Source: an uncultured Muribaculaceae bacterium (GTDB lineage Bacteria > Bacteroidota > Bacteroidia > Bacteroidales > Muribaculaceae). Taken from it: a stretch of DNA of 41,449 nucleotides. Position 1 is the first letter of the stretch; each line of letters begins with the position of its first letter. The stretch lies in contig CAJUBC010000014.1 of assembly GCA_910584545.1 (NCBI GenBank), forward strand, positions 1-41,449, in the 5' to 3' direction. Under the pieces are notes generated by a model. It had not been told where the DNA came from and ran no database searches. It was given only the letters and a program-made list of their open reading frames with translations. A program made the position numbers and the translations under genes. Below, piece after piece: positions 8,122 through 15,005 of this stretch.

Positions 8122-8991
8122 ATGAAGATATTAGTGACCGGCTGTCATGGCCAACTCGGCAATTCGCTCAGACTCGAACTCGAGAATGATTCTGAGATCG
8201 AGGCCATGTACACAGACTACGACACGCTCGACATCACCGACCGCGAGGCAGTCGGCAGATGTCTATCAGACAACAAATTTGACTTTGTGGTGAACTGCGC
8301 AGCCTACACCGCCGTAGACCGCGCTGAGACCGATGACCTGAAGGCATCGGCCCTCAATACCGGAGCGGTGGGGAATCTCGGCGAGGCCGCAGCGAAAAAC
8401 GGCACAAAAGTAATCCATATCTCGACCGACTACGTCTTCTCCGGTCAGGGATGCCGCCCTTACGACGAGAAAGACGAGCCGTATCCGCAGGGCATCTACG
8501 GACGCACCAAACTCGAGGGCGAGGGTCTGCTATCCTCCTTCTGCCAGGATGCGATGATCATACGCACCGCATGGCTCTACTCGCAGTTCGGCAAGAATTA
8601 TGTGAAGACCATGCTTCAGCTCGCCGACACCCGCGACCGTCTGACCGTGGTCTGCGACCAGATCGGTACCCCGACCTTCGCAGGAGACCTGGCCAAGGCA
8701 ATCCACACCATCCTGCGCCATGACCGCTGGGTTCCCGGCATCTATCATTTCACCGACGAGGGAGTGGCATCCTGGTATGATTTCTCCAAGGCCATCTTCG
8801 AACTGGCGGGGAAAGACATCGAGGTCGCACCCATCCCCACCTCCGAGTATCCCACACCGGCCAAACGCCCCTTCTATTCCGTGCTGAGCAAGAGCAAGAT
8901 CAAAAAGACCTTCGGCATAGAGATTCCATATTGGCGCGATTCCCTGAAGCGTTGCCTCGAACTCCTCAAGGAGGAAGAAAAAAACAATTAA
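8122..8991 (+). CDS. rfbD: dTDP-4-dehydrorhamnose reductase
   Basis: RfbD/RmlD reduces dTDP-4-keto-L-rhamnose to dTDP-L-rhamnose, the last step of the sugar donor for O-antigen or surface glycans. The 289-residue extended SDR protein has an N-terminal Rossmann motif TGCHGQLG (6-13), the catalytic STDYVFSG stretch (about 95-102), and YGRTK with Y126 and K130 of the YxxxK pair. A substrate-binding segment ends in PFYSVLSKSKI. The ATG at 8122 directly precedes the Rossmann strand; a longer frame from 8071 would overlap DUF4924 and add a non-conserved tail. The other rhamnose genes (rfbA, B, C) are not in this window. prfC starts 26 bp downstream. Confidence 0.94.
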   Translation: MKILVTGCHGQLGNSLRLELENDSEIEAMYTDYDTLDITDREAVGRCLSDNKFDFVVNCAAYTAVDRAETDDLKASALNTGAVGNLGEAAAKNGTKVIHISTDYVFSGQGCRPYDEKDEPYPQGIYGRTKLEGEGLLSSFCQDAMIIRTAWLYSQFGKNYVKTMLQLADTRDRLTVVCDQIGTPTFAGDLAKAIHTILRHDRWVPGIYHFTDEGVASWYDFSKAIFELAGKDIEVAPIPTSEYPTPAKRPFYSVLSKSKIKKTFGIEIPYWRDSLKRCLELLKEEEKNN

Positions 8992-9017
8992 GTTTTCAGC
9001 CCCCTTCCCACAACAAA

Positions 9018-10601
9018 ATGTCTGAAGAACTCAACAAAGAGATAGAACGCAGGCGCACATTCGCCATCATCTCGCACCCCGATGCGGGAAAGACCACCCT
9101 CACCGAGAAGCTCCTGCTCTTCGGGGGCGCCATCCATGTGGCCGGCGCCGTCAAGAGCAACAAGATCAAGAAGACCGCCACCTCCGACTGGATGGAAATC
9201 GAGAAGCAAAGAGGCATCTCGGTGGCCACCTCGGTGATGGGGTTCAATTACGGCGACTACAAAATCAACATCCTTGACACTCCCGGACATCAGGACTTCG
9301 CCGAAGACACGTTTCGCACTCTCACGGCAGTCGACTCGGTCATAATAGTAGTCGACGTGGCCAAGGGTGTCGAAACCCAGACCCGCCGTCTGATGGAGGT
9401 ATGCCGAATGCGCAAGACTCCGGTAATCATCTTCGTCAACAAGCTTGACCGCGAGGGCCGCGACCCGTTTGACATTCTCGATGAACTTGAGAAGGAACTG
9501 AAGATATCGGTACGTCCGCTGTCATGGCCCATCAATATTGGAGCCAAGTTCAAAGGAGTCTACAATATATACGAGCATGGCCTCGACCTTTTCACGCCCT
9601 CAAAACAGACGGTAAGCGAGAGAATCGAAATCTCGGACGTGAACTCGCCGGAGGTCGACCGACACGTGGGAGAAGATGATGCCGCTAAGCTGCGCGAGGA
9701 TCTGGAGCTGATCGAAGGCGTGTATCCCGAGTTCGCCCCCGCCGACTATCTGCGCGGCGAGGTTGCACCGGTGTTCTTCGGATCCGCTCTCAACACTTTC
9801 GGTGTCAAGGAGCTGCTCGACTGCTTCGTGAAAATCGCTCCGGCTCCGCGACCTGTGGAGGCAGTGGAACGTACTGTCTCGCCGCAGGAAGAGGGATTCA
9901 CCGGATTTGTGTTCAAGATTCACGCCAACATGGATCCCAACCACCGCTCCTGTATCGCTTTCGTGAAGGTATGTTCGGGCAAATTCGAAAGGAATGTCTA
10001 TTACCGTCATGTCCGCCACGACAAGATGATGCGTTTCGCAGCCCCTACAGCATTCATGGCTCAGAAAAAGAGCGTTGTAGACGAGGCATATCCAGGTGAC
10101 ATCGTCGGTATTCCCGACACGGGCAATTTCAAGATAGGCGACACTCTGACCGGTGGCGAACAGTTGCATTTCAAGGGACTGCCGAGTTTCTCGCCAGAGA
10201 TGTTCAAATATATCGAGAACGCCGACCCGATGAAGCAGAAACAGCTCGACAAGGGCATCAACCAGTTGATGGACGAGGGAGTGGCGCAGATATTCACCAA
10301 TCAGTTCAACGGCCGAAAGATCATCGGCACCGTAGGTCAGCTACAGTTCGAGGTGATTCAGTACAGGCTGCTCCACGAATATGGCGCTCAATGCCGATGG
10401 GAGCCTATAAGCCTGTATAAGGCATGCTGGATCGAGAGTGATGATGAAGAGGCGCTCGCCGCATTCAAGAAGCGCAAACAGCACTTCATGGCCACTGACA
10501 AAGAAGGACGTGATGTGTTTCTTGCCGACAGCAACTATGTCCTCCAGATGGCGCAGTCCGATTTCCCGAAAATCCGGTTCCACTTTAGTTCGGAATTCTA
10601 A
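9018..10601 (+). CDS. prfC: Peptide chain release factor 3
   Basis: RF3 is a translational GTPase that recycles RF1/RF2 from the ribosome after peptide release. The 527-residue length is normal. G motifs: HPDAGKTT (20-27, G1), a GISVATSVM switch I region (G2), DTPGHQDF (about 86-93, G3), NKLD (141-144, G4). Domain II and the RF3-specific C-terminal domain follow (GVAQIFTNQFNGRKIIGTVGQLQFEV). The ATG at 9018 gives the expected MSEELNKEIERRRTFAIISHPDAGK start; the frame from 8931 runs back through rfbD and is not used. Last gene of the DUF4924-rfbD-prfC unit, ended by the hairpin at 10642-10682. Confidence 0.97.
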   Translation: MSEELNKEIERRRTFAIISHPDAGKTTLTEKLLLFGGAIHVAGAVKSNKIKKTATSDWMEIEKQRGISVATSVMGFNYGDYKINILDTPGHQDFAEDTFRTLTAVDSVIIVVDVAKGVETQTRRLMEVCRMRKTPVIIFVNKLDREGRDPFDILDELEKELKISVRPLSWPINIGAKFKGVYNIYEHGLDLFTPSKQTVSERIEISDVNSPEVDRHVGEDDAAKLREDLELIEGVYPEFAPADYLRGEVAPVFFGSALNTFGVKELLDCFVKIAPAPRPVEAVERTVSPQEEGFTGFVFKIHANMDPNHRSCIAFVKVCSGKFERNVYYRHVRHDKMMRFAAPTAFMAQKKSVVDEAYPGDIVGIPDTGNFKIGDTLTGGEQLHFKGLPSFSPEMFKYIENADPMKQKQLDKGINQLMDEGVAQIFTNQFNGRKIIGTVGQLQFEVIQYRLLHEYGAQCRWEPISLYKACWIESDDEEALAAFKKRKQHFMATDKEGRDVFLADSNYVLQMAQSDFPKIRFHFSSEF

Positions 10602-10641
10602 TCAGACAGTAGCCCCTGGACAAGATCCGGTTGGGCTATAT

Positions 10642-10682
10642 ACAAATGAAAATCGCGGCTTGCGGCCGCGATTTTCGTTTGT
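10642..10682. terminator. Bidirectional terminator between prfC and the YD-repeat-like gene
   Basis: An 18-bp stem (10642-10659 with 10665-10682, one G-T pair, 5-nt loop TTGCG) has a GC core (CGCGGC/GCCGCG) flanked by A- and T-rich arms. It can therefore terminate transcripts from both sides. prfC and the secreted-protein gene converge on it. Confidence 0.85.
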
Positions 10683-10699
10683 ATGGGTTGTACAGGATG

Positions 10700-11872
10700 T
10701 TATTTCGCGAATTTGAGGACGCGCGAACCGTTCACTACCACGTATGTGCCCTTGTCGAGGTTGGATGCGTTGTAAACACCCGTGTTTGCCACTGTGGAAT
10801 CGATAAGGTTGCCGGCCATGTCGTAGACTCTTACAGTCTCGCCGCGCTCGATACCTCTGATGACAGCCTCCTCACCGGAGCGAACCAGCGACATGTTGCT
10901 GAAATTAACTCCATCCATAGATACGGAGTTCACACCGTCCTGAGGCTTGTCAGGATTTTCAACATACTCCAGACGGTAGAGGTCAAAGAGAGTGAGCTTG
11001 CCGCTGTTCATATCCTGAGCATACACCGCATAATAATCCATCGCGTTCTTGCAGCCCTCGAACATAAACTTGCGGTCGGCATACTCATATTCCATGGGAT
11101 ATATGACGCTTGACGCGGGAGCCTTATAGTAGAAGTATTCCTCACGGCCCACCTCCGCACCTTTGGAGGACTGAGTGCTCTTGACAGTAATTCCCTCATC
11201 CGTGTGAGTATATTTCATCACGGTTCGCAGAATCAGATCGCTGGAATTTGCGTCTTTCTCATAGTTGTAACGCTCTATGAGACGGTTCTGGTCGTCATAC
11301 TTTTTCTCTATCTTGGCAGTCACGTCCGAACCGCTGAAGCCCTTCATTGTTGTCGTCATAAGGGTATTCAGACCGTTCTCGTACGTATACTCGTCAATCT
11401 GGAAGAGAATGGTCTTGTCGAGATCCCAATAGGATGTGACTTTAAGAAGATTACCGGCGTCATCGTATGTATAGTCAAGAAGACCTCCGAGCATCATCTC
11501 ATCGCCTCCATAGGGACTCCTGTTGTAGTTGACACGTGTGGCTACTTTTCCCTGCTCGTTGTAGGTGTATTCCACATAGCATACGAGGACGAACTCACCA
11601 AGCTCGGATTTATACTGATAGGTATCATTCCTTACGAGCTGGTTCTTATCGTTGTAGATGAACTCATTGTAACCGACCTCGTCACCGTCGGAGAGTTTCA
11701 CAAAGAAGTCCTCTCTGGTCACCAGATTGTTTTCGTTGTACGCAAATTCGTATGACTCATACTGCGAGTCACAGGTGATAGCGGTGAGGGTGTTCGCCAC
11801 AGGCGCGTCTTCCGCAAAAGATGAAGCGGCGGCAGAAACGAGCACAGCGGCCAAAAGTAATTGTTTCTTCAT
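10700..11872 (-). CDS. Secreted YD-repeat-like protein with a C-terminal sorting-type domain
   Basis: A 390-residue exported protein with a clean signal peptide (MKKQLLLAAVLVSAAASSFA, cut before EDA). The body is a series of Rhs/YD-like beta-hairpin repeats: YNENNLVTRED, YNDKNQLVRND, YNEQGKVATRV, YDDAGNLLKVT and YDDQNRLIERY, roughly residues 45-225. The last 70 residues (VRVYDMAGNLIDS through LDKGTYVVVNGSRVLKFAK) resemble the Por-secretion (T9SS type A) sorting domain, a beta-sandwich ending in a short basic strand. I placed the start at the ATG of the signal peptide. The function is unknown; a cell-surface or secreted structural protein is inferred. Monocistronic, with its own promoter (11957-11987). 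Confidence 0.85.
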   Translation of the reverse strand: MKKQLLLAAVLVSAAASSFAEDAPVANTLTAITCDSQYESYEFAYNENNLVTREDFFVKLSDGDEVGYNEFIYNDKNQLVRNDTYQYKSELGEFVLVCYVEYTYNEQGKVATRVNYNRSPYGGDEMMLGGLLDYTYDDAGNLLKVTSYWDLDKTILFQIDEYTYENGLNTLMTTTMKGFSGSDVTAKIEKKYDDQNRLIERYNYEKDANSSDLILRTVMKYTHTDEGITVKSTQSSKGAEVGREEYFYYKAPASSVIYPMEYEYADRKFMFEGCKNAMDYYAVYAQDMNSGKLTLFDLYRLEYVENPDKPQDGVNSVSMDGVNFSNMSLVRSGEEAVIRGIERGETVRVYDMAGNLIDSTVANTGVYNASNLDKGTYVVVNGSRVLKFAK

Positions 11873-11956
11873 AAATGTAGATTTTTTGGGGGTTCGAAAA
11901 AGATTTATCAAAACAGAGCTGAACCCATTCGCCCTGCAGTGTTTGTATTACGCTTG

Positions 11957-11987
11957 CAAATTTAATATAGAAATAGGAAAAATGCAA
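11957..11987 (-). promoter_or_regulatory. Promoter of the YD-repeat-like secreted protein
   Basis: On the minus strand TTG (11985-11987), a 20-bp spacer and TAAATTTG (11957-11964) match the Bacteroidetes promoter. The start point would be near 11950, with a leader of about 78 nt. Confidence 0.65.
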
Positions 11988-12171
11988 TATTTTTAACCTT
12001 TTAAAACTCTATTTTTTTTTGATATTCCAATAAATGGTTTTGTAAACTCTTATTATCAATTGTTTGTTTGCAGGATTATGCTGAAAAACATATCTTTCAC
12101 AGAGAGAAAAACTGTCGGGATCCGTGAACGCAAAATATTTCGACGCTTTTCAAAAATATTTTAGCTCAGGA

Positions 12172-12203
12172 TTTGGAAAATCGAACCGATTGAATTAAAT
12201 TTG
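12172..12203 (+). promoter_or_regulatory. Strong Bacteroidetes promoter for the structured RNA and nitroreductase
   Basis: TTTG (12172-12175), a 20-bp spacer and TAAATTTG (12196-12203) match the consensus fully. The start point would be near 12210. The preceding 170 bp (about 12000-12170) is very A/T-rich; I see no gene there. Confidence 0.8.
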
Positions 12204-12209
12204 CGTTAT

Positions 12210-12490
12210 AAAATCAAACCTCGGGACAAGAGAGTCCCGCAGATTCCCAAGACAACGGAAAAATACCACATCAAAGCATATTGGGAAACTCATCAAATTT
12301 AAAAGAAATGCCGAGACAAGTCCGAACGTCAATGGCGGGCCCCGCGCCTTCGGGCGCTGACCTTACGGTCGCAGGCGGATTACAAAGATGTCCGGACCCT
12401 CAAATCCTGTCGTCCGGAGTTTCGTCACAATCCTTTGGTGTGGACTTCATAGAGCCGGTGGTTGCATTCGCATTCACCGGCTCTTCATAT
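12210..12490 (+). ncRNA. Highly structured RNA: small RNA or long 5' leader
   Basis: About 280 nt between a consensus promoter and the nitroreductase start form a dense set of helices, with no conserved protein encoded. P1 is CGGGAC/GTCCCG (12222-12227, 12234-12239). P2 is TTCCCAA/TTGGGAA (12244-12250, 12281-12287). P3 closes a multibranch domain: AAGTCC/GGACTT (12318-12323, 12442-12447). Inside it are GCGCC-TTCG-GGCGC with a UUCG tetraloop (12344-12357), GACC-TTAC-GGTC (12359-12370), GGATT/AATCC (12377-12381, 12429-12433) and TCCGGAC/GTCCGGA (12391-12397, 12412-12418). The last hairpin is AGAGCCGGTG/CACCGGCTCT (12451-12460, 12475-12484), followed by a weak T/A tail. It does not fit the FMN, TPP, cobalamin, tmRNA or RNase P signatures I know. 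From memory, the Rfam motif Bacteroidales-1 RNA (Bacteroidetes promoter, hairpin end, often near rplT) is the best candidate; rplT is 1 kb away. Confidence 0.7.
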
Positions 12491-12517
12491 AATGTTACAT
12501 TTAACACATTGCACATC

Positions 12518-13270
12518 ATGCTTGACGTAAAAGACACTCTGCTTAACCGCACCAGCATCCGACGCTACGAACGCGAGCCTATAGCCGCGGAGACCATGGA
12601 TTTCATCTACCGCGCGGTAGCCAATACGCCCACAAGCTACAACGGCCAGCAGTTCTCCGTGATCGACATAGATGACCAGACCCTGAAGGAGACACTGTAT
12701 GAACTGACCAACCAGAAACAGCTCAAGACCTGCAACCGGCTGTTGATATTCTGTTCGGACTACAACAAGATCTCACTTCTGGCTGCAAAGAAAGATCTGA
12801 CAATGCCACCGTTCACCGACACCATGGACGGAGTGACCATCGGCATCATAGACGCATCTCTCGCAATGATGAGCGCCGTGGTGGCTGCCGAAGCATGCGG
12901 CCTCGGCACCAACTGCATAGGCTATCTGCGCACGGTCGACCCTGCCCGCGTAGCCGAACTGCTCCATCTTCCCAAAGGGGTGTTCGTGGTATGCGGTCTC
13001 GCTCTGGGCATTCCGCGGGAACATCCAGACCTCAAGCCGAAGCAGCCGACATCGCTGCTGTTCCACCGCAACGCCTACCGTAGGGACAACGAGACAATGG
13101 CAGCCGAACTCGAGGAATACGACGAGACCGTCAAGCACTACAACCGTACCCGCTCGGGAGGCACTACCGACAACGACTGGGTGGCGCACATCATCGAATA
13201 CTACGACCATGCGATGAAATACCGCATCCTCGACTACCTGCGCGACCAGGGCTACGATGTGAAGTGGTAA
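12518..13270 (+). CDS. Nitroreductase family protein
   Basis: A 250-residue FMN-dependent, NAD(P)H-using nitroreductase-fold protein of the NfsA/NADPH-oxidoreductase-like group. Family marks: LLNRTSIRRYEREPI at the start (FMN phosphate-binding Arg), NTPTSYNGQQF at about 40-50, a hydrophobic dimer helix (DASLAMMSAVVAAEACGLGTNCIGYLR), and VFVVCGLALGIP near residue 160 for the second FMN contact. The extra C-terminal 70 residues are charged and helical. The frame is open back to 12281, but that extension lies in the structured RNA and precedes the family's normal start, so I use the ATG at 12518. The physiological substrate is unknown. Ends at its own terminator (13288-13335). Confidence 0.9.
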   Translation: MLDVKDTLLNRTSIRRYEREPIAAETMDFIYRAVANTPTSYNGQQFSVIDIDDQTLKETLYELTNQKQLKTCNRLLIFCSDYNKISLLAAKKDLTMPPFTDTMDGVTIGIIDASLAMMSAVVAAEACGLGTNCIGYLRTVDPARVAELLHLPKGVFVVCGLALGIPREHPDLKPKQPTSLLFHRNAYRRDNETMAAELEEYDETVKHYNRTRSGGTTDNDWVAHIIEYYDHAMKYRILDYLRDQGYDVKW

Positions 13271-13287
13271 CATAACGTTATCGGCGG

Positions 13288-13335
13288 GACAAAAGAAAAA
13301 CGGAGCGGGGGCCTCGACCCTTGCTCCGTTTTGTC
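13288..13335 (+). terminator. Terminator of the nitroreductase gene
   Basis: Nested complementary arms GACAAAA/TTTTGTC (13288-13294, 13329-13335) and AACGGAGC/GCTCCGTT (13299-13306, 13323-13330) form an intrinsic terminator. The T run lies in the outer arm. The next 130 bp (13336-13464) hold only degenerate direct repeats and no gene. Confidence 0.85.
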
Positions 13336-13464
13336 GCGATAGCATTGTTTTATTATTTAAGGCAATGTCTGCGACAATCACCTATATTTAAGACAACGTT
13401 CGCAACACAAAGTTTATCCGGTTCCTACAAAAAAATGTTAAATAACGCGGAATAAAGACAGAGA

Positions 13465-13490
13465 CCGGCACCCTCAGCTGAGGGTGCCGG
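13465..13490 (-). terminator. Hairpin ending the thrS-infC-rpmI-rplT operon
   Basis: A 26-bp perfect loopless palindrome whose half-site is CCGGCACCCTCAG. It lies 40 bp past the rplT stop. On the minus strand it is followed by TCTCTGTCTTTATT, a weak T-rich tract, so terminator function is likely but less certain than for the one at 5696-5730. Confidence 0.7.
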
Positions 13491-13530
13491 CATATTTCTG
13501 ACGCGTTCGGTCTTCTCTTTATGAAGATGC

Positions 13531-13878
13531 TTACTTCTTAACCTTGGCTACGATAGCCTTGAAAGCCTCGGGATTGTTCATTGCGAGTTCGGCGAGCACC
13601 TTGCGGTTGATTTCGATGCCTGCGGCATGGATGAGACCCATAAGCTTGCTGTAGGAAAGATCCTCCATGCGCGCTGCCGCGTTGATGCGCTGGATCCAGA
13701 GGGCGCGGAAATTGCGTTTTTTCTGCTTGCGGTCGCGGTAAGCGTAGGTAAGACCCTTCTCCCAGGTGTTCTTCGCTACGGTCCACACATTGCGGCGGCT
13801 ACCATAGTAACCGCGTGTGAGTTTCAATATTTTCTTTCTTTTAGCTCTCGAAGCTACGTGATTTACTGATCTTGGCAT
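13531..13878 (-). CDS. rplT: 50S ribosomal protein L20
   Basis: L20 binds 23S rRNA early in large-subunit assembly, and in other bacteria represses its own operon by binding the mRNA. The 115-residue protein is typical: the start MPRSVNHVASRAKRKKILKL, the long basic helix with GYYGSRRNVWTVAKNTWEKGLTYAYRDRKQKKRNFR, and the globular LWIQRINAAARMEDLSYSKLM core. The 108 bp upstream of it (13879-13986) hold no gene. Last gene of the thrS-infC-rpmI-rplT group. Confidence 0.98.
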   Translation of the reverse strand: MPRSVNHVASRAKRKKILKLTRGYYGSRRNVWTVAKNTWEKGLTYAYRDRKQKKRNFRALWIQRINAAARMEDLSYSKLMGLIHAAGIEINRKVLAELAMNNPEAFKAIVAKVKK

Positions 13879-13986
13879 TTTTTTGATTTTTTGGATGTCA
13901 GCGGCAAATCGTTGATGTTAATTTTGCTCTTGCGGGGCGTGACACCCGGTTAATAAAAAATTGTTGTTTTGATCTCTTTCCGGAAC

Positions 13987-14184
13987 TTATCGGAGGTTGA
14001 GAAGTTCGCGCACCTGCTTGATGTTGGCTGAAGCCACGAGCCCTGTCTTGTCAAGATTTCTCTTGCGTTTTTTAGACTTTTTAGTCAAGATGTGGCTGTG
14101 GTACGCATGTTTGCGCTTGATTTTCCCTGTGCCGGTAAGCGCGAAGCGCTTTTTGGACGCGGCATTGGTCTTTACTTTAGGCAT
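13987..14184 (-). CDS. rpmI: 50S ribosomal protein L35
   Basis: L35 is a small large-subunit protein. The 65-residue, very basic sequence (MPKVKTNAASKKRFALTGTG, then KRKHAYHSHILTKKSKKRKRNL) is diagnostic. I trim a 13-residue upstream extension and start at the ATG at 14184, which gives the universal MPKxKT start. It lies between infC (59 bp upstream) and rplT, the normal infC-rpmI-rplT order. Confidence 0.98.
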   Translation of the reverse strand: MPKVKTNAASKKRFALTGTGKIKRKHAYHSHILTKKSKKRKRNLDKTGLVASANIKQVRELLNLR

Positions 14185-14243
14185 TTTTGAAAAATTTAGT
14201 TGTTTGGTTTCATACCTCGGCACAAAGTGCCTACGGTCTCTAA

Positions 14244-14969
14244 TTATTCATTTCCGGTTTCAGCCTCAGCCCCTGACGGGGTCTCGGTTTCGGCCGGAGT
14301 TCGTTCCTGATTGTCATCACGCTTCGGCTTGTCACCGCGCGCCTTATCCTCCTTAGGCTTGGCCGGAGCCTTGAGCGGAGAGATCATTATGATCATCCGC
14401 TTACCTTCGAGCACCGGCATCTGCTCCACCTTTCCATATTCCTCAAGATCGTTGGCGAAGCGGAGCAGGAGCACTTCTCCCTGTTCCTTGAAAAGGATGG
14501 ACCGTCCGCGGAAGAAAACATATGCTTTCACCTTGGAGCCTTCCTTGAGGAATCCCTGGGCATGCTTCAGCTTGAAGTTGTAGTCATGGTCATCGGTCTG
14601 CGGACCGAATCGGATTTCCTTGACCACCACCTTCGCCGCCTTGGCTTTCTGCTCCTTCTGGCGTTTTTTCTGCTGATAGAGGAACTTCTGGTAGTCGATC
14701 ACGCGGCATACCGGCGGCTCCGCCGTGGGGCTGATCATCACGAGGTCGAGTTCCTGCTGCTCAGCGATGCGCTGGGCCTGTTGCAGAGGATATATACCCT
14801 GCTCCACATTGTCGCCCACAAGACGCACCTCGCGTGCGCGGATGTGCTCGTTGACGATATATGGCTCGTTTCTGCGATCGCCTCCCCTGGCGGGACGCTG
14901 TCCGGGACGCGGACGGGGTCCGGCACCCATAGGTCGGCGGGGTCCGCCGAATTGCGGTTTTTTCTCCAT
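14244..14969 (-). CDS. infC: Translation initiation factor IF-3
   Basis: IF-3 binds the 30S subunit, prevents 50S joining and checks the start codon. The 241-residue protein has extensions at both ends of the standard 175-residue core. A Gly/Arg/Pro-rich N-terminal tail (about 1-33) precedes the N-domain (NEHIRAREVRLVGDNVEQGIYP). The linker helix and C-domain follow (VVVKEIRFGPQTDDHDYNFKLKHAQGFL, then RMIIMISPLK). A charged Lys/Glu/Asp/Pro-rich C-terminal tail of about 45 residues is frequent in Bacteroidetes. The start codon is ATG, not the rare AUU used by E. coli infC. 36 bp after thrS. Confidence 0.96.
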   Translation of the reverse strand: MEKKPQFGGPRRPMGAGPRPRPGQRPARGGDRRNEPYIVNEHIRAREVRLVGDNVEQGIYPLQQAQRIAEQQELDLVMISPTAEPPVCRVIDYQKFLYQQKKRQKEQKAKAAKVVVKEIRFGPQTDDHDYNFKLKHAQGFLKEGSKVKAYVFFRGRSILFKEQGEVLLLRFANDLEEYGKVEQMPVLEGKRMIIMISPLKAPAKPKEDKARGDKPKRDDNQERTPAETETPSGAEAETGNE

Positions 14970-15005
14970 TAATCAGTTTTTGTCGATATATATCTAATCC
15001 TCAGC

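Noticed and set aside
12210..12490. FMN riboswitch (because a flavin enzyme follows)
   Set aside because: The conserved RFN core sequences are not present and the helix order does not fit.
12281..12517. A 79-residue N-terminal extension of the nitroreductase
   Set aside because: The frame is open, but the DNA is explained by RNA helices and the family start is at LLNRTSIRRYE, directly after the ATG at 12518.
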